From: Lelliottia jeotgali
GTDB lineage: Bacteria; Pseudomonadota; Gammaproteobacteria; Enterobacterales; Enterobacteriaceae
Assembly: GCA_002271215.1 (NCBI GenBank)
Contig: CP018628.1
Span: 3,782,001-3,846,000 of the forward strand
Direction: 5' to 3'
DNA: 64,000 nt
The notes below the pieces were generated by a model. The model was not told the DNA's origin, did no database searches, and saw only the letters and a list, made by a program, of their open reading frames with translations. A program made the position numbers and the translations under genes. Position 1 is the first letter of the stretch, and every line of letters starts with the position of its first letter. Shown here piece by piece: positions 1 through 10,817 of this stretch.

Positions 1-713
1 GCATCCAGCTCCGGCAGACGCTCGGCGCTGACGTCAATGCGGCCACCTTCGGGAATATTGTCGATAAGAGGCGGGAAGGTGAATCCGGCGTCGCGCAGCA
101 CGCGGCCAAGGGAGTGATAGCTGTGCATCACCGTGATCTTGCCCTGATTAGCCTGGATCACCGAGACGCTCGTTTTCTTCGTCTCGATCGTCGCTTTTAG
201 CGCGGCGATCTGATCCTGATAGCGACGCTCAAGGATCTTGAGCCGCTCCTGCGTGCCGGTCAGCTGCGCCAGCTTGCGGTAGATTTCCGGCGCACCGCCG
301 TCAAGATGATCGATGCTTACCGTCGGCGCGATTTTCTCTAACTGCGAAACCGGCGTGCTGCGGGTCGGCTCGGTGATGATCAGATCCGGCTTGGCGGCGG
401 CGATGGCTTCAATATCAATATCCGCCGTGCCGATAAACTGGATAGACGAATTATCGAAATCTACCCCCGTCAGCAGCCCACCGGAGCGGATAAAATGGCT
501 GCCGTCCGGGCGCGTACGTCCGTGACTCGCCACCGGCGGGACGCCCAGTTCGATCAGCGGAATGGTGATATCCAGATCGTGCAACGACACGATGCGTTTC
601 GGGTGCAGAGGCACCGTCACCGTGCGCCCTAAATCATCGGTAAACGTCTGAACCGGTTCCGCTGCGCTCGCGGAAAACCCCGCCAGCAGTAGCATCAAAA
701 ACATAACGCGCAT
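1..713 (-). CDS. Iron-siderophore ABC transporter periplasmic binding protein (partial)
   Basis: Reverse-strand reading frame starting at ATG 713 and running off the window start, so about 237 N-terminal residues are present and the C-terminus is missing. It opens with a short signal peptide (hydrophobic MFLMLLLAGFSASA, probable cleavage near residue 17-18). The mature part has the FecB/FhuD/BtuF class III binding-protein pattern: DDLGRTVTVPLHPKRIVSLH, then a PDLIITE strand and a long linking helix. It should capture a ferric siderophore in the periplasm and deliver it to the permeases encoded immediately upstream (12-nt gap). It is the last gene of the minus-strand operon seen here. The siderophore cannot be told from sequence. 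Confidence 0.85.
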   Translation of the reverse strand, partial: MRVMFLMLLLAGFSASAAEPVQTFTDDLGRTVTVPLHPKRIVSLHDLDITIPLIELGVPPVASHGRTRPDGSHFIRSGGLLTGVDFDNSSIQFIGTADIDIEAIAAAKPDLIITEPTRSTPVSQLEKIAPTVSIDHLDGGAPEIYRKLAQLTGTQERLKILERRYQDQIAALKATIETKKTSVSVIQANQGKITVMHSYHSLGRVLRDAGFTFPPLIDNIPEGGRIDVSAERLPELD

Positions 714-725
714 TTCATTCCCCTT

Positions 726-1778
726 TTAAAACCGGTCCCGGCGCGCCCAGAGCAGCACCAGGAAAAACGGACCGCCAATCAGCGAGATAACAATACCCGC
801 AGGTAGTTGCAGCGGCAGAAACGCCAGCCGACCAATGTTATCCGCGAGCAAAACCAGCAGCGCACCCAGCGCCGCGCTGCCCACCAGCAGCGTAGTCTGC
901 CCCCCGCGCAGCAGAAAACGCGCCATATGCGGCGCAATCAAACCGACAAAACCAATGCTCCCGACGCACGACACGCAGGCCGCCGTCAGTAATACCGGGG
1001 CCAGTACGCGCAGCAACGCCAGACGCGAGGTCCGCACGCCCAGCCCGGTCGCGGTGTGATTCCCGAGCAGGGCGACATCCGCCGCGCGGGCCGTAAACAG
1101 CAGCAGCGCAAACGCGGGGAGCGCCCAGCCCGCCGCCACGCCAACCAGCGTCCAGTTTGCCGCGTGCAGGCTCCCGGCGAGCCACAGCAGCGCGGTTTGC
1201 ACGTCTCGCACGTCCGCCGTGGTCATGAAAACCCCCATTCCGGCGGCGAAGGTCCACGACACGCCAATGCCAATCAAAATAAAGCGCGGACGGGAAATGT
1301 CGCGGGCAAGCCATATCACCAGCAGCGCTGTCAGCAAACCGCCCGCCATCCCCACCACCGGACGCCAGAGAACGGAAAGCGTCGGAAACTGGAAAATCAG
1401 CAGCAACACCGCCACGCTACAGCCCTCTTTCACCCCGATAAGACCGGGATCGGCCAGCCCGTTGCGGGTTATGGACTGCATCGCCGCCCCCGCCATGCCG
1501 AGCATCGCCCCGCAGAGCAGCGCCATCAGCAGGCGCGGCAGACGGATGTCCTGCACGATGAAACGGGCGTCGGCGCTCAACGCATCGGGATAAAACAGCG
1601 CACGTGCGACATCAGACGTCGGAACGGGAAGTGTGCCGTGCGTCAGGCCCAGTACCAGCAGCGAGAAGATCAACAGGGTTAATACGGCTAACCAGCCCAG
1701 CGCTTTGGGGCGGATTAATGTGGAAAATTGTCCGCAACGCAGCGGGCGCAGTTCGGCGCGTAAAACAGCCCGGCTCAT
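726..1778 (-). CDS. FecCD-family iron-siderophore ABC permease (second)
   Basis: 350-residue inner-membrane permease of the FecCD/BtuC family, made almost entirely of hydrophobic helices. Family motifs include PRLLMALLCGAMLGMAGAAM near the N-terminus and GSIGFVGLIAPHMARFLL in the cytoplasmic coupling region that contacts the ATPase. I chose the ATG at 1778 because it overlaps the upstream permease stop by 4 nt (ATGA) and has GAGG upstream; a longer open frame to 2141 is only read-through of the overlapping gene's DNA. With the other permease it should form the heterodimeric translocation channel for a ferric siderophore. Confidence 0.88.
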   Translation of the reverse strand: MSRAVLRAELRPLRCGQFSTLIRPKALGWLAVLTLLIFSLLVLGLTHGTLPVPTSDVARALFYPDALSADARFIVQDIRLPRLLMALLCGAMLGMAGAAMQSITRNGLADPGLIGVKEGCSVAVLLLIFQFPTLSVLWRPVVGMAGGLLTALLVIWLARDISRPRFILIGIGVSWTFAAGMGVFMTTADVRDVQTALLWLAGSLHAANWTLVGVAAGWALPAFALLLFTARAADVALLGNHTATGLGVRTSRLALLRVLAPVLLTAACVSCVGSIGFVGLIAPHMARFLLRGGQTTLLVGSAALGALLVLLADNIGRLAFLPLQLPAGIVISLIGGPFFLVLLWARRDRF

Positions 1779-2755
1779 CGGAACATCCTCGCGGTTATCA
1801 GGATAAACACCGGTGCGCCGACCAGTGCGGTCATTACGCCGGTCGCCAGTTCGTGCGGCGTAAACAGCGTGCGCGCCGAGATATCTGCCAGCAAAAGCAC
1901 CAGTGCACCGCAGCAGGCACAGAGCGGCACCATGACGCGTAAATCCACCGATACCAGACGGCGGATAATCTGCGGGACCACCAGACCGATAAAACCAATC
2001 GGCCCGGCAATCGACACCGCTGCGCCGCACAGTAACGCGATGGCGATCAGGGCGAGTATCCGCGTGCGCACAATCGACACGCCCAGCCCCTGGGCCATGC
2101 GATCGCCGAGCGCCAGCATGTTTAAAGAAGGTGCGATCCACAGGGAGAATGCAAATCCTGCAGCAGCCACCCAGGCGGCATGTTGCGTCGTCGCCCAGCT
2201 TAATCCCGCCAGATCCCCCGCCAGCCAGGTGCGCATCGCCAGCAGAGTTTGTTCATCGAGGATCAGTACTGCCGCGGTGATGGACGAGGCAAACGCCGAC
2301 ATCGCCACGCCGCAGAGCGTCACTTTCATCGGCGTCAGGCCGGTGCGTCCGGCAGACGACAGGGTGAGCACCATCAGAAACAGGATCGCCGCACCCGCCG
2401 CTGCAATCAGCGGCCGCCCAAACGGCAGCGCCAGCCCGAGCGCGCTGGTGATGACTACCGCCAGCGCCGCGCCAGCGTTTAAGCCGAGAATATGCGGTTC
2501 GCCCAGCGGATTGCGGATCACCGCCTGCAACAGCACGCCGGCTACGCCAAGTGCTGCGCCGGTAATGAGCGCCGCCGCCAGACGCAGCAGGCGCAGGTTG
2601 ATAATTACGTTGTGATCGAAGTTGCGCGGGTCAAACGCCAGAAACGCCTGCACCACGGTAGACGGGGGAATAAAGCGCGCACCGAGGCCCAAATGAATGA
2701 TTGCGCCCATCAGCAGCAGCGCCAGAAAAACGACGGAAGCCAGACCTGCGCGCAT
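1775..2755 (-). CDS. FecCD-family iron-siderophore ABC permease (first)
   Basis: 326-residue polytopic permease of the FecCD family. It carries LRLLRLAAALITGAALGVAG near the N-terminus and GPIGFIGLVVPQIIRRLV in the ATPase-coupling loop, matching the second permease at the same places, as expected for paralogous halves of one channel. The ATG at 2755 shares one base with the stop of the ATPase gene (TGATG). A GTG three bases upstream (2758) would give a 4-nt overlap and one extra residue and cannot be excluded. Tight spacing on both sides shows translational coupling within the uptake operon. Confidence 0.87.
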   Translation of the reverse strand: MRAGLASVVFLALLLMGAIIHLGLGARFIPPSTVVQAFLAFDPRNFDHNVIINLRLLRLAAALITGAALGVAGVLLQAVIRNPLGEPHILGLNAGAALAVVITSALGLALPFGRPLIAAAGAAILFLMVLTLSSAGRTGLTPMKVTLCGVAMSAFASSITAAVLILDEQTLLAMRTWLAGDLAGLSWATTQHAAWVAAAGFAFSLWIAPSLNMLALGDRMAQGLGVSIVRTRILALIAIALLCGAAVSIAGPIGFIGLVVPQIIRRLVSVDLRVMVPLCACCGALVLLLADISARTLFTPHELATGVMTALVGAPVFILITARMFR

Positions 2756-3567
2756 CACGGTTTCCCACTACTGCGGCGAAACGGCATGAAAAACGGTTTG
2801 CCGGTCATCGGGTTGACTGACATCTGCACGTCCACGTCGAAGACGGTTTTGATCAGTTCAGCCGTGCAGACGTCGCCCTCGTGCAGCACACCCTCCACTT
2901 TGCCTTCGCGTAAGAAGACCAGCGTATCGCCGTAGTTCACTGCAAAATTGAGATCATGGAGTACGACGACGACGGTGCGCCCGTGATGGCGAGTCAGATC
3001 GTGCAGCAGTTCGAGAATCTCCACCTGATAGCGCAGATCGAGGAACGTGGTCGGTTCATCCAGCAGAATGGTCGGCGTCTGCTGGGCCAGCGCCATCGCA
3101 ATCCAGCAGCGCTGACGCTGACCACCGGAAAGACTTTCAACGGGCAGATGCGCAAATTCTTGCGTGCCCGTCAGACGCAGCGCTTCTTCCACTGCCTGCT
3201 CGTCGGCGTCGGTCCACTGGCGCATAAAGTTCTGCCACGGAAAACGCCCGCGCGACACCAGCTCAAACACCGTCAGCCCTTCGGGCAGCAGCGGCGATTG
3301 CGGCAAAATGCCGAGTTCACGCGAGACCGCTTTGGTCGGCTGGTGGTGAATGGCTGTGCCATTGAGCAATACCGCGCCCCCCATCGGGTGCAGCAGGCGC
3401 GCCATTGTACTGAGCAGCGTCGATTTCCCGCAGCCGTTGGCCCCAACCAGCACGGTCATTTTTTCAGATGGAATAGTGAGGGAAATATCATCGACGATGA
3501 TTTTTTTCTGGTAGCCAGCAGAGAGGTTTTCAAGAACCAGCTCCGGCTTTGTCGCGTTTTGAGCCAC
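2755..3567 (-). CDS. Iron-siderophore ABC transporter ATP-binding protein
   Basis: 270-residue FecE/FhuC-type ATPase. Walker A is GANGCGKST (residues 42-50), the ABC signature is LSGGQRQR (146-153), Walker B is ILLDEP (167-172), and the switch histidine lies in VLHDLN near residue 204. It should energise import through the two permeases encoded just downstream. The start is a GTG at 3567; no ATG occurs before the P-loop, and there is no strong ribosome site, so the start is less certain than the product. It is the first gene of the minus-strand operon, transcribed away from the TonB receptor. Confidence 0.88.
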   Translation of the reverse strand: MAQNATKPELVLENLSAGYQKKIIVDDISLTIPSEKMTVLVGANGCGKSTLLSTMARLLHPMGGAVLLNGTAIHHQPTKAVSRELGILPQSPLLPEGLTVFELVSRGRFPWQNFMRQWTDADEQAVEEALRLTGTQEFAHLPVESLSGGQRQRCWIAMALAQQTPTILLDEPTTFLDLRYQVEILELLHDLTRHHGRTVVVVLHDLNFAVNYGDTLVFLREGKVEGVLHEGDVCTAELIKTVFDVDVQMSVNPMTGKPFFMPFRRSSGKP

Positions 3568-3600
3568 GTGTACGCCAACTTAATCAAATTTCGAATAAAT

Positions 3601-3619
3601 AAAAATAAATCTCATTCTC
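3601..3619. promoter_or_regulatory. Fur-box-like site upstream of ABC operon
   Basis: The 19 bases here match the classical Fur consensus (GATAATGATAATCATTATC) at 12 of 19 positions by eye, with the right half (TCATTCTC) best preserved. It sits about 35-50 bases before the ATPase start. Iron-dependent repression is expected for this operon, but the match is moderate. Confidence 0.4.
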
Positions 3620-3829
3620 TTTTGTGAGTTTGCCGCTGTGCTATGTAGTAGTCAAGGGGATAAACACCCTAAAAAAACCAGGGATTAATGGTCTGTACCA
3701 CCTCAAGAAAAAATGAAAATAATTACCTATTTTCATGGCGTTAACGTTTTAAACGCGCACGTGAATCTGGCGATTTTTTACTGTAGCCGAATTTTGCTTT
3801 TTTCCATTTACTACTACATTGCCGCATGA

Positions 3830-3848
3830 TTGAATGATTCTCAATTAC
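3830..3848. promoter_or_regulatory. Fur-box-like site upstream of TonB receptor
   Basis: The stretch around AATGATTCTCAATTAC matches the Fur consensus at 11 of 19 positions by eye, including contiguous AATGAT and TCA blocks. It lies about 100 bases upstream of the receptor start, where a promoter operator would be expected. Confidence 0.4.
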
Positions 3849-3947
3849 ATACCCGATACCGCACTGGCAAACGGGTAGCGCTTTACGGGCAATGGCACAC
3901 CATCTTCACCGGCGAGCATTCGCAGGTATTTCGGGAAAACAGATTTA

Positions 3948-6089
3948 ATGGCTAAGTTCACACCTTCATTCTCTGGGATTAAAGGGCGCGCACTCTTTTC
4001 ACTGCTGTTCCTCGCTCCGATGGCGCAGGCGGCAGACAGCGCCACCGCGAAAGACGGCGAAACGCTGACCGTCACCGCTGATACTTCCGCAAAAACAGAG
4101 GCGACCAATGGCTATCAGCCACTGAACACCTCCACCGCCACGCTCACCAATATGCCAATGCTGGATATTCCGCAGGTGGTGAATACCGTGAGCGATCAGG
4201 TGCTGGAAGATCAGCACGCTACGACGCTCGACGAAGCGCTGTATAACGTCAGCAACGTAGTCCAAACCAACACGCTTGGTGGCACGCAGGATGCCTTTGT
4301 GCGCCGTGGTTTTGGGGCTAACCGCGACGGGTCGATCATGACCAACGGCCTGCGCACCGTGCTGCCTCGCAGCTTTAACGCCTCGACGGAGCGCGTCGAA
4401 GTGCTGAAAGGCCCGGCGTCGACGCTGTATGGCATTCTCGATCCGGGCGGGCTTATTAACGTGGTGACCAAGCGCCCGGAGCAACAGTTCGGCGGGTCGA
4501 TCTCCGCGACCTCCACCAGCTTCGGTGGCGGCACCGGGCAGTTCGACGTGACCGGCCCGATTGAAGGCACGCGACTGGCCTATCGCCTCACGGGTGAATA
4601 TCAGAAAGAGGATTACTGGCGTAATTTCGGTAAAGAGCGCAGCACGTTTATCGCGCCGTCCCTGACCTGGTTTGGCGATGACGCCACCGTCACGGTGCTC
4701 TATTCCCACCGCGATTATCAGACCCCGTTCGATCGCGGGACGATCTTCGATCTGACGACCAAGCAGCCGGTGAATGTCGATCGCAAAACGCGCTTCGACG
4801 AGCCGTTCAACATCACCGACGGTGAATCCGATCTGGCTCAGTTGAACGCCGAATATCGCCTGAACAGCCAGTGGACCGCCAAATTCGACTACAGCTTTAG
4901 CCAGGATAAATACACGGATAACCAGGCCCGCGTGATGGCCTATGACTCCGCCACCGGCAACCTGACCCGCCGTGTGGACGCCACTCAAGGTTCGACCCAG
5001 CGCATGCATTCGACCCGCGCGGATCTGCAGGGCAACGTCGATATTGCCGGGTTTTACAATGAGATCCTGACCGGGGTGTCGTACGAGAATTACGATCTGC
5101 TGCGCACGGATATGATCCGCTGTAAGAACGTTAAAGATTTCAATATCTACAATCCTTCCTACGGCAATCTGGGCAAATGTACGACGGTGTCGGCATCCGA
5201 CAGCGACCAGACCATCAAGCAGGAAAGTTATTCCGCCTACGTGCAGGATGCGCTGTATCTGACGGATAAATGGATCGCGGTGACCGGCCTGCGCTATCAG
5301 TCTTACACACAGTATGCGGGGAAAGGCCGTCCGTTTAACGTCAATACCGACAGCCGCGACGACCAGTGGACGCCGAAAGCGGGCCTGGTCTACAAGCTGA
5401 CGCCGCAAGTGTCGTTGTTCGCCAACTACTCGCAGACGTTTATGCCGCAGTCGTCTATCGCCAGCTACATTGGCAATCTGCCGCCGGAAACGTCCAATGC
5501 CTACGAAGTCGGTGCCAAGTTTGACCTGTTCGACGGGATTACCGCTAATATCGCGCTGTTTGATATTCACAAGCGCAACGTGCTGTACACCGAAAGCGTG
5601 GGTGATGAGACGGTAGCGAAAACCGCCGGGCGCGTGCGTTCTCAGGGCGTGGAAGTGGATCTGGCGGGCCGTTTGACCGAGAACACCAATGTGATCGCCA
5701 GCTATGGCTACACGGACGCGAAAGTGCTGGAAGACCCGGACTACGCGGGTAAACCGCTGCCCAACGTCCCGCGTCATACGGGTTCTCTGTTCCTGACCTA
5801 TGACATTCAAAACGTGATCGGCGGAAATACCCTGACGCTGGGTGGTGGCGGGCATGGCGTGAGCCGTCGTTCGGCTACTAACGGCGCGGATTATTATTTA
5901 CCGGGCTATTTTGTCGCCGACGCCTTTGCGGCCTACAAGCTGAAGTTACAGTATCCGGTGACGCTGCAGCTGAACGTGAAAAACCTGTTTGATAAGACCT
6001 ACTACACGTCGTCGATTGGCACCAATAACCTGGGCAACCAGATTGGCGATCCGCGCGAAGTGCAGTTTACGGTGAAGATGGATTTTTGA
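3948..6089 (+). CDS. TonB-dependent outer-membrane siderophore receptor
   Basis: 713-residue receptor. It has a signal peptide (cleavage after PMAQA, residues 24-28), a TonB-box-like ETLTVTA (38-44), a plug domain with RVEVLKGPASTLYG and GGLINVVTKRP, then a long beta-barrel that ends in aromatic F (QFTVKMDF), as outer-membrane barrels do. Two cysteines about 20 residues apart in the middle of the barrel (IRCKN and GKCTT) could form a loop disulfide, as in FhuA/FoxA-type receptors. Divergent neighbours encode the matching inner-membrane ABC system, so this is probably the specific receptor for the same ferric siderophore. Hydroxamate-type use is possible but not shown. Confidence 0.9.
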   Translation: MAKFTPSFSGIKGRALFSLLFLAPMAQAADSATAKDGETLTVTADTSAKTEATNGYQPLNTSTATLTNMPMLDIPQVVNTVSDQVLEDQHATTLDEALYNVSNVVQTNTLGGTQDAFVRRGFGANRDGSIMTNGLRTVLPRSFNASTERVEVLKGPASTLYGILDPGGLINVVTKRPEQQFGGSISATSTSFGGGTGQFDVTGPIEGTRLAYRLTGEYQKEDYWRNFGKERSTFIAPSLTWFGDDATVTVLYSHRDYQTPFDRGTIFDLTTKQPVNVDRKTRFDEPFNITDGESDLAQLNAEYRLNSQWTAKFDYSFSQDKYTDNQARVMAYDSATGNLTRRVDATQGSTQRMHSTRADLQGNVDIAGFYNEILTGVSYENYDLLRTDMIRCKNVKDFNIYNPSYGNLGKCTTVSASDSDQTIKQESYSAYVQDALYLTDKWIAVTGLRYQSYTQYAGKGRPFNVNTDSRDDQWTPKAGLVYKLTPQVSLFANYSQTFMPQSSIASYIGNLPPETSNAYEVGAKFDLFDGITANIALFDIHKRNVLYTESVGDETVAKTAGRVRSQGVEVDLAGRLTENTNVIASYGYTDAKVLEDPDYAGKPLPNVPRHTGSLFLTYDIQNVIGGNTLTLGGGGHGVSRRSATNGADYYLPGYFVADAFAAYKLKLQYPVTLQLNVKNLFDKTYYTSSIGTNNLGNQIGDPREVQFTVKMDF

Positions 6090-6098
6090 TGTAAAAAA

Positions 6099-6127
6099 GC
6101 CCGGTGGCGCTACGCTTACCGGGCCTA
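6099..6127. repeat. REP (palindromic) unit after the receptor gene
   Basis: A GCCCGGTGGCGCTACGCTTACCGGGC-type imperfect palindrome directly after the receptor stop. Related units occur after tolC, ubiK and ureG in this window. It probably stabilises the transcript 3' end or assists termination. Confidence 0.75.
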
Positions 6128-6153
6128 CGATCGATCCCCTCTCCCTGTGGGAG

Positions 6154-7438
6154 TGTACGGTCCGGGGACATGGTAGACAGGTGTTCGGGGACATGGTGAA
6201 CACTATTTAACATCCTTTACCCATGGTGATCGACTTTTTCTTCAGGTCGATCACCCCCACTTTCGTGCTGTACCACCACACCTCATAACAGCCATCTTCA
6301 GCCCCTTCCTTCAGTCCCACATATTCACCCCTGAACGCTTTTCCTGCCTTCAGCGTTACCCCTCTCAGGCTCAGCTTTCCGCTGATATCCACTTTCCTGA
6401 CCATCACGCCCTCGTCGTATTCCGGGGGTTCAGCGTGACTGTTGTACTGCCGCGCTGATGGCTGATACCGCGAAGCGGGCACTGCCATATCCAGCGAGGT
6501 GTGCGGCCGTTCAAGGTTATAGACGTTGCGCCAGTGGTCAAAGGCACGCTGCAGCTCACCCCTGTCCGCGAACCACTTCCCCTGCAGAACTTCTGCCTTC
6601 AGGCTGCGGTGAAAACGCTCCAGCTTGCCCTGCGTCTGCGGGTGATAAGGCCGGGAGTGGCCCACCCGGATACCCTGGCGCATCAGCCACAACTCCAGTG
6701 CCGTCCAGACTCCGGTGGTGTCTCCCCACGGTGCCCCGTTGTCCATCGTCATCCGCTCCGGCAACCCGTAGTGCCTGAACACGTTAATCAGCTGTGACTG
6801 CACGGTCTCCCGCCGCTCATCGTCGCAGTGCGCCAGACAGAGGGAAAAACGGGAGTGGTCGTCGAGCAGGGTCAGTGGATGGCAGCGCCCGCCCCCAAAG
6901 GGAAAGTGGCCCTTAAAGTCCATCTGCCAGAGGCGGTTGGGGGCGTCATGCTCAAAGCTGCCGGTGGCCGGAATGCCCGGTGTCGTGCCCGGCAGCAGGC
7001 CGTGACGGGCCATCAGGTTATGGACAGTGCTGAAAGCGGGCATCCTGTGTCCCTGGTCTTCGAGCCAGCGCTTAATCTTGCGCGCGCCCCAGCGTTCATG
7101 ACGGGCATGCGCCAGGCGCAGCAGGTCAGTGATGGCGTCAGATGAGCGGTTCGGCGAATGATGAGGCACGCGGGAGCGGTCAGCCAGGCCGGCAGCGCCG
7201 TGTTCAGACCAGCGGGCGAGCCACTTGTAGCCAGTAGCGGGCGAAATGCCGTAGTGACGGCAAAGAGAACGGATGTTCGCCCCGTCTTGCGAGGCGAACA
7301 GAACAAACTCGGTACGTAATGACATGGTATCTCTCGCATCCCAGGGCATAAGCGACTCCAAAAACGGGTTCGTATGCCTTAGTTGTAAGTGTCTACCATG
7401 TCCCCGAACAAGTGTTCATGATGTCCCCGGACCGTACA
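6154..7438 (-). mobile_element. IS481-family insertion sequence, intact, 1285 bp
   Basis: The terminal inverted repeats start TGTACGGTCCGGGGACAT at both ends (6154-6171 and the complement of 7421-7438). Both ends also carry a subterminal GTTCGGGGACATG motif. It is flanked by a 5-bp direct repeat GGGAG (6149-6153 and 7439-7443), as expected of a recent clean transposition. The single transposase gene spans almost the whole element. Confidence 0.9.
6207..7361 (-). CDS. IS481-family transposase (DDE integrase fold)
   Basis: 384 residues. The N-terminal part has a helix-turn-helix (residues about 17-60, with YGISPATGYKWLARW) and the C-terminal part an rve-type DDE core. The likely catalytic residues are D148 (LWQMDFKGH), D207 (MTMDNGAPWG) and E248 (QGKLERFHRSLK), with the usual 40-residue D-E spacing. 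The frame is intact, so the element may still move. The start could be M1 (7361) or the M of MPWDARD four codons later. The gene reads toward the siderophore receptor gene. Confidence 0.92.
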   Translation of the reverse strand: MESLMPWDARDTMSLRTEFVLFASQDGANIRSLCRHYGISPATGYKWLARWSEHGAAGLADRSRVPHHSPNRSSDAITDLLRLAHARHERWGARKIKRWLEDQGHRMPAFSTVHNLMARHGLLPGTTPGIPATGSFEHDAPNRLWQMDFKGHFPFGGGRCHPLTLLDDHSRFSLCLAHCDDERRETVQSQLINVFRHYGLPERMTMDNGAPWGDTTGVWTALELWLMRQGIRVGHSRPYHPQTQGKLERFHRSLKAEVLQGKWFADRGELQRAFDHWRNVYNLERPHTSLDMAVPASRYQPSARQYNSHAEPPEYDEGVMVRKVDISGKLSLRGVTLKAGKAFRGEYVGLKEGAEDGCYEVWWYSTKVGVIDLKKKSITMGKGC

Positions 7439-7461
7439 GGGAGAGGGTTAGGGTGAGGGCA

Positions 7462-9357
<1,896 letters not shown>

Positions 9358-9381
9358 TTAGCTAGCAATTCGCATTGATTG

Positions 9382-9963
9382 TCAGAGACTGTGCAGCCCA
9401 AGAAAATCGACAATCTGGGTGAAATGATTCTCAAAGCCCGTGAAAGCATGGTTTCCGCCCTCTTCTACAGTCTGGCGGCAAGAGGCGTAATACGCCACCG
9501 CCTGGCGGTAATCCAGCACTTCATCGCCCGTCTGTTGCAGCAGCCAGAGGAGATCCGGCGCGTCCAAAGGGTCTATCTGCATCACTTTGAGGTCGTAAAT
9601 ATGGCGTGACTCTAGCACATATTGCTGTCCGGTGTAGGGGTTCTCGTTTTGGCCGAGAAACTCCGTCAGCAGCTCAAATGGGCGTACAGCCGGGTTGACC
9701 ACAACGGCAGGCAGCATAAAGCATTGCGACAGCCAGGTGGCGTAGTAGCCGCCCAGCGATGAGCCCACCACGCCGAAGGATTCGCCACCGTGTTGCATTA
9801 CGATGGACTCCAGCATTTCTGCGGCATCCGCCGGGTATGGCGGCAATTGCGGGACAATCATCTCAATATGCGGATGATGCTCGCCGAGCCACTGGCGAAA
9901 CTGGGTGGCTTTAGCAGAACGCGGGGAGCTGTTAAACCCATGCAGGTAGAGGAGCGTAGACAT
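9382..9963 (-). CDS. yqiA: YqiA-type esterase, alpha/beta hydrolase
   Basis: 193 residues. It starts [19 protein letters not shown] with an N-terminal HGF oxyanion motif, carries the nucleophile elbow GSSLGGYYA and ends with a catalytic-type GNHAF near the C-terminus. The family hydrolyses short acyl-CoA or carboxyl esters; the physiological substrate is unclear. I chose the ATG at 9963 because it shares one base with the cpdA stop (TGATG) and gives the family length; a longer frame to 10065 is not justified. Order nudF-yqiB-cpdA-yqiA-parE is as in E. coli. Confidence 0.92.
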   Translation of the reverse strand: MSTLLYLHGFNSSPRSAKATQFRQWLGEHHPHIEMIVPQLPPYPADAAEMLESIVMQHGGESFGVVGSSLGGYYATWLSQCFMLPAVVVNPAVRPFELLTEFLGQNENPYTGQQYVLESRHIYDLKVMQIDPLDAPDLLWLLQQTGDEVLDYRQAVAYYASCRQTVEEGGNHAFTGFENHFTQIVDFLGLHSL

Positions 9964-10790
9964 CAGTATCCTTCTGAAGCGGTATCTGGGCGGAACTTTG
10001 CCCCTTCCAGGCGACACACTTCCGTACTCAGCGAGCCATCGGCGTGGAGTTCCAGCCAGCGCCATCCGGGCGCAATGGTATCTAACGTGAAGTTGTCGCA
10101 GTGCGGTTTAAACTGCACGCAGGTTGACGGGGTCGCCAGCAAACGGCGGCCATTCCAGTCGAGATCTTGTTCCTGGTGAATATGCCCGCAGATCAGGTTG
10201 TTCACGTTCGGGTATTTCGCAAGAACACGGTCCAGCGCAGCCGAGTTGCGCAGACTGTGCTGATCGAGCCAGCTGCATCCCGCCGGAAGCGGATGATGGT
10301 GCAGTAACAGCAGGGTGTGTCTTTCCGGCACGTCAGAGAGTTTAGTCTCAAGCCACTCCAGCTGGAAATCACTCAGCTCACCGTGCGGCACGCCGAACAC
10401 CTGCGTATCAAGCAGCAGAATTTGCCAGTGCTCGCCCACGAACACGCGCTTGGCCGGTGAGATACCCGCTTCCTGAAGCGCACTGTACATGGCAGGCTGG
10501 AAGTCATGGTTACCGGGCAACCAGACGGTAGGCACGCTAAAGCTCGCGATCCCGGTAGCAAAATGCTGATAGGCCGCAGCGCTTTGATCTTGTGCCAAAT
10601 CACCCGTCGCGACAATCAAATCGCAATCGCGATTTTCGACGCGAATGGCATCAAGTACAGCCTGATAACTCTCCCAGGTGTTGACCCCCAGCAAAGTTTC
10701 ATGCTTTTCGGCGAACAGGTGAGTATCAGTAATTTGTAATATCCTGACTGGCGCCCCACCAGCAACAGTCAGGTTCAACAGGCTTTCCAA
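9963..10790 (-). CDS. cpdA: 3',5'-cyclic AMP phosphodiesterase
   Basis: 275 residues, equal to E. coli CpdA. It has the calcineurin-like metallophosphoesterase motifs in order: DTHLF, GDLAQD, GNHD, HHHP and GHIHQE, which ligate the two metal ions. It hydrolyses cAMP to AMP and so lowers CRP signalling. It is translationally coupled to yqiA by a 1-nt stop/start overlap and lies 27 nt after yqiB. Confidence 0.96.
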   Translation of the reverse strand: MESLLNLTVAGGAPVRILQITDTHLFAEKHETLLGVNTWESYQAVLDAIRVENRDCDLIVATGDLAQDQSAAAYQHFATGIASFSVPTVWLPGNHDFQPAMYSALQEAGISPAKRVFVGEHWQILLLDTQVFGVPHGELSDFQLEWLETKLSDVPERHTLLLLHHHPLPAGCSWLDQHSLRNSAALDRVLAKYPNVNNLICGHIHQEQDLDWNGRRLLATPSTCVQFKPHCDNFTLDTIAPGWRWLELHADGSLSTEVCRLEGAKFRPDTASEGY

Positions 10791-10817
10791 ATGGTGTCCT
10801 TAGGTAGGTTTATGACG

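Larger units (their letters stand above)
3568..3947. promoter_or_regulatory. Divergent intergenic region between siderophore ABC operon and receptor
   Basis: 380-base AT-rich gap between two divergent iron-uptake transcription units. It holds two Fur-box-like stretches (listed separately) and no convincing open frame. The receptor start at 3948 has only a weak purine run before it (GGGAAAAC). Confidence 0.6.
6136..7461. repeat. Dispersed CCCTCTCCC palindromic repeat, split by an IS
   Basis: Left part 6136-6153 and right part 7439-7461 together rebuild a palindromic repeat (CCCTCTCCCTGTGGGAGAGGG followed by TTAGGGTGAGGGC) that also occurs intact at 15612-15645 and 19039-19073. The IS481 element between them explains the split. 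Confidence 0.75.

Noticed and set aside
1779..2141. N-terminal extension of the second FecCD permease
   Set aside because: The extra 121 codons lie in DNA that codes for the first permease in another frame; the ATGA overlap start at 1778 gives the normal length.
3999..5855. 618-codon open frame antisense to the TonB receptor
   Set aside because: It is the complement of a well-supported receptor in GC-rich DNA. Its translation is rich in Arg, Val and His with no family signature.
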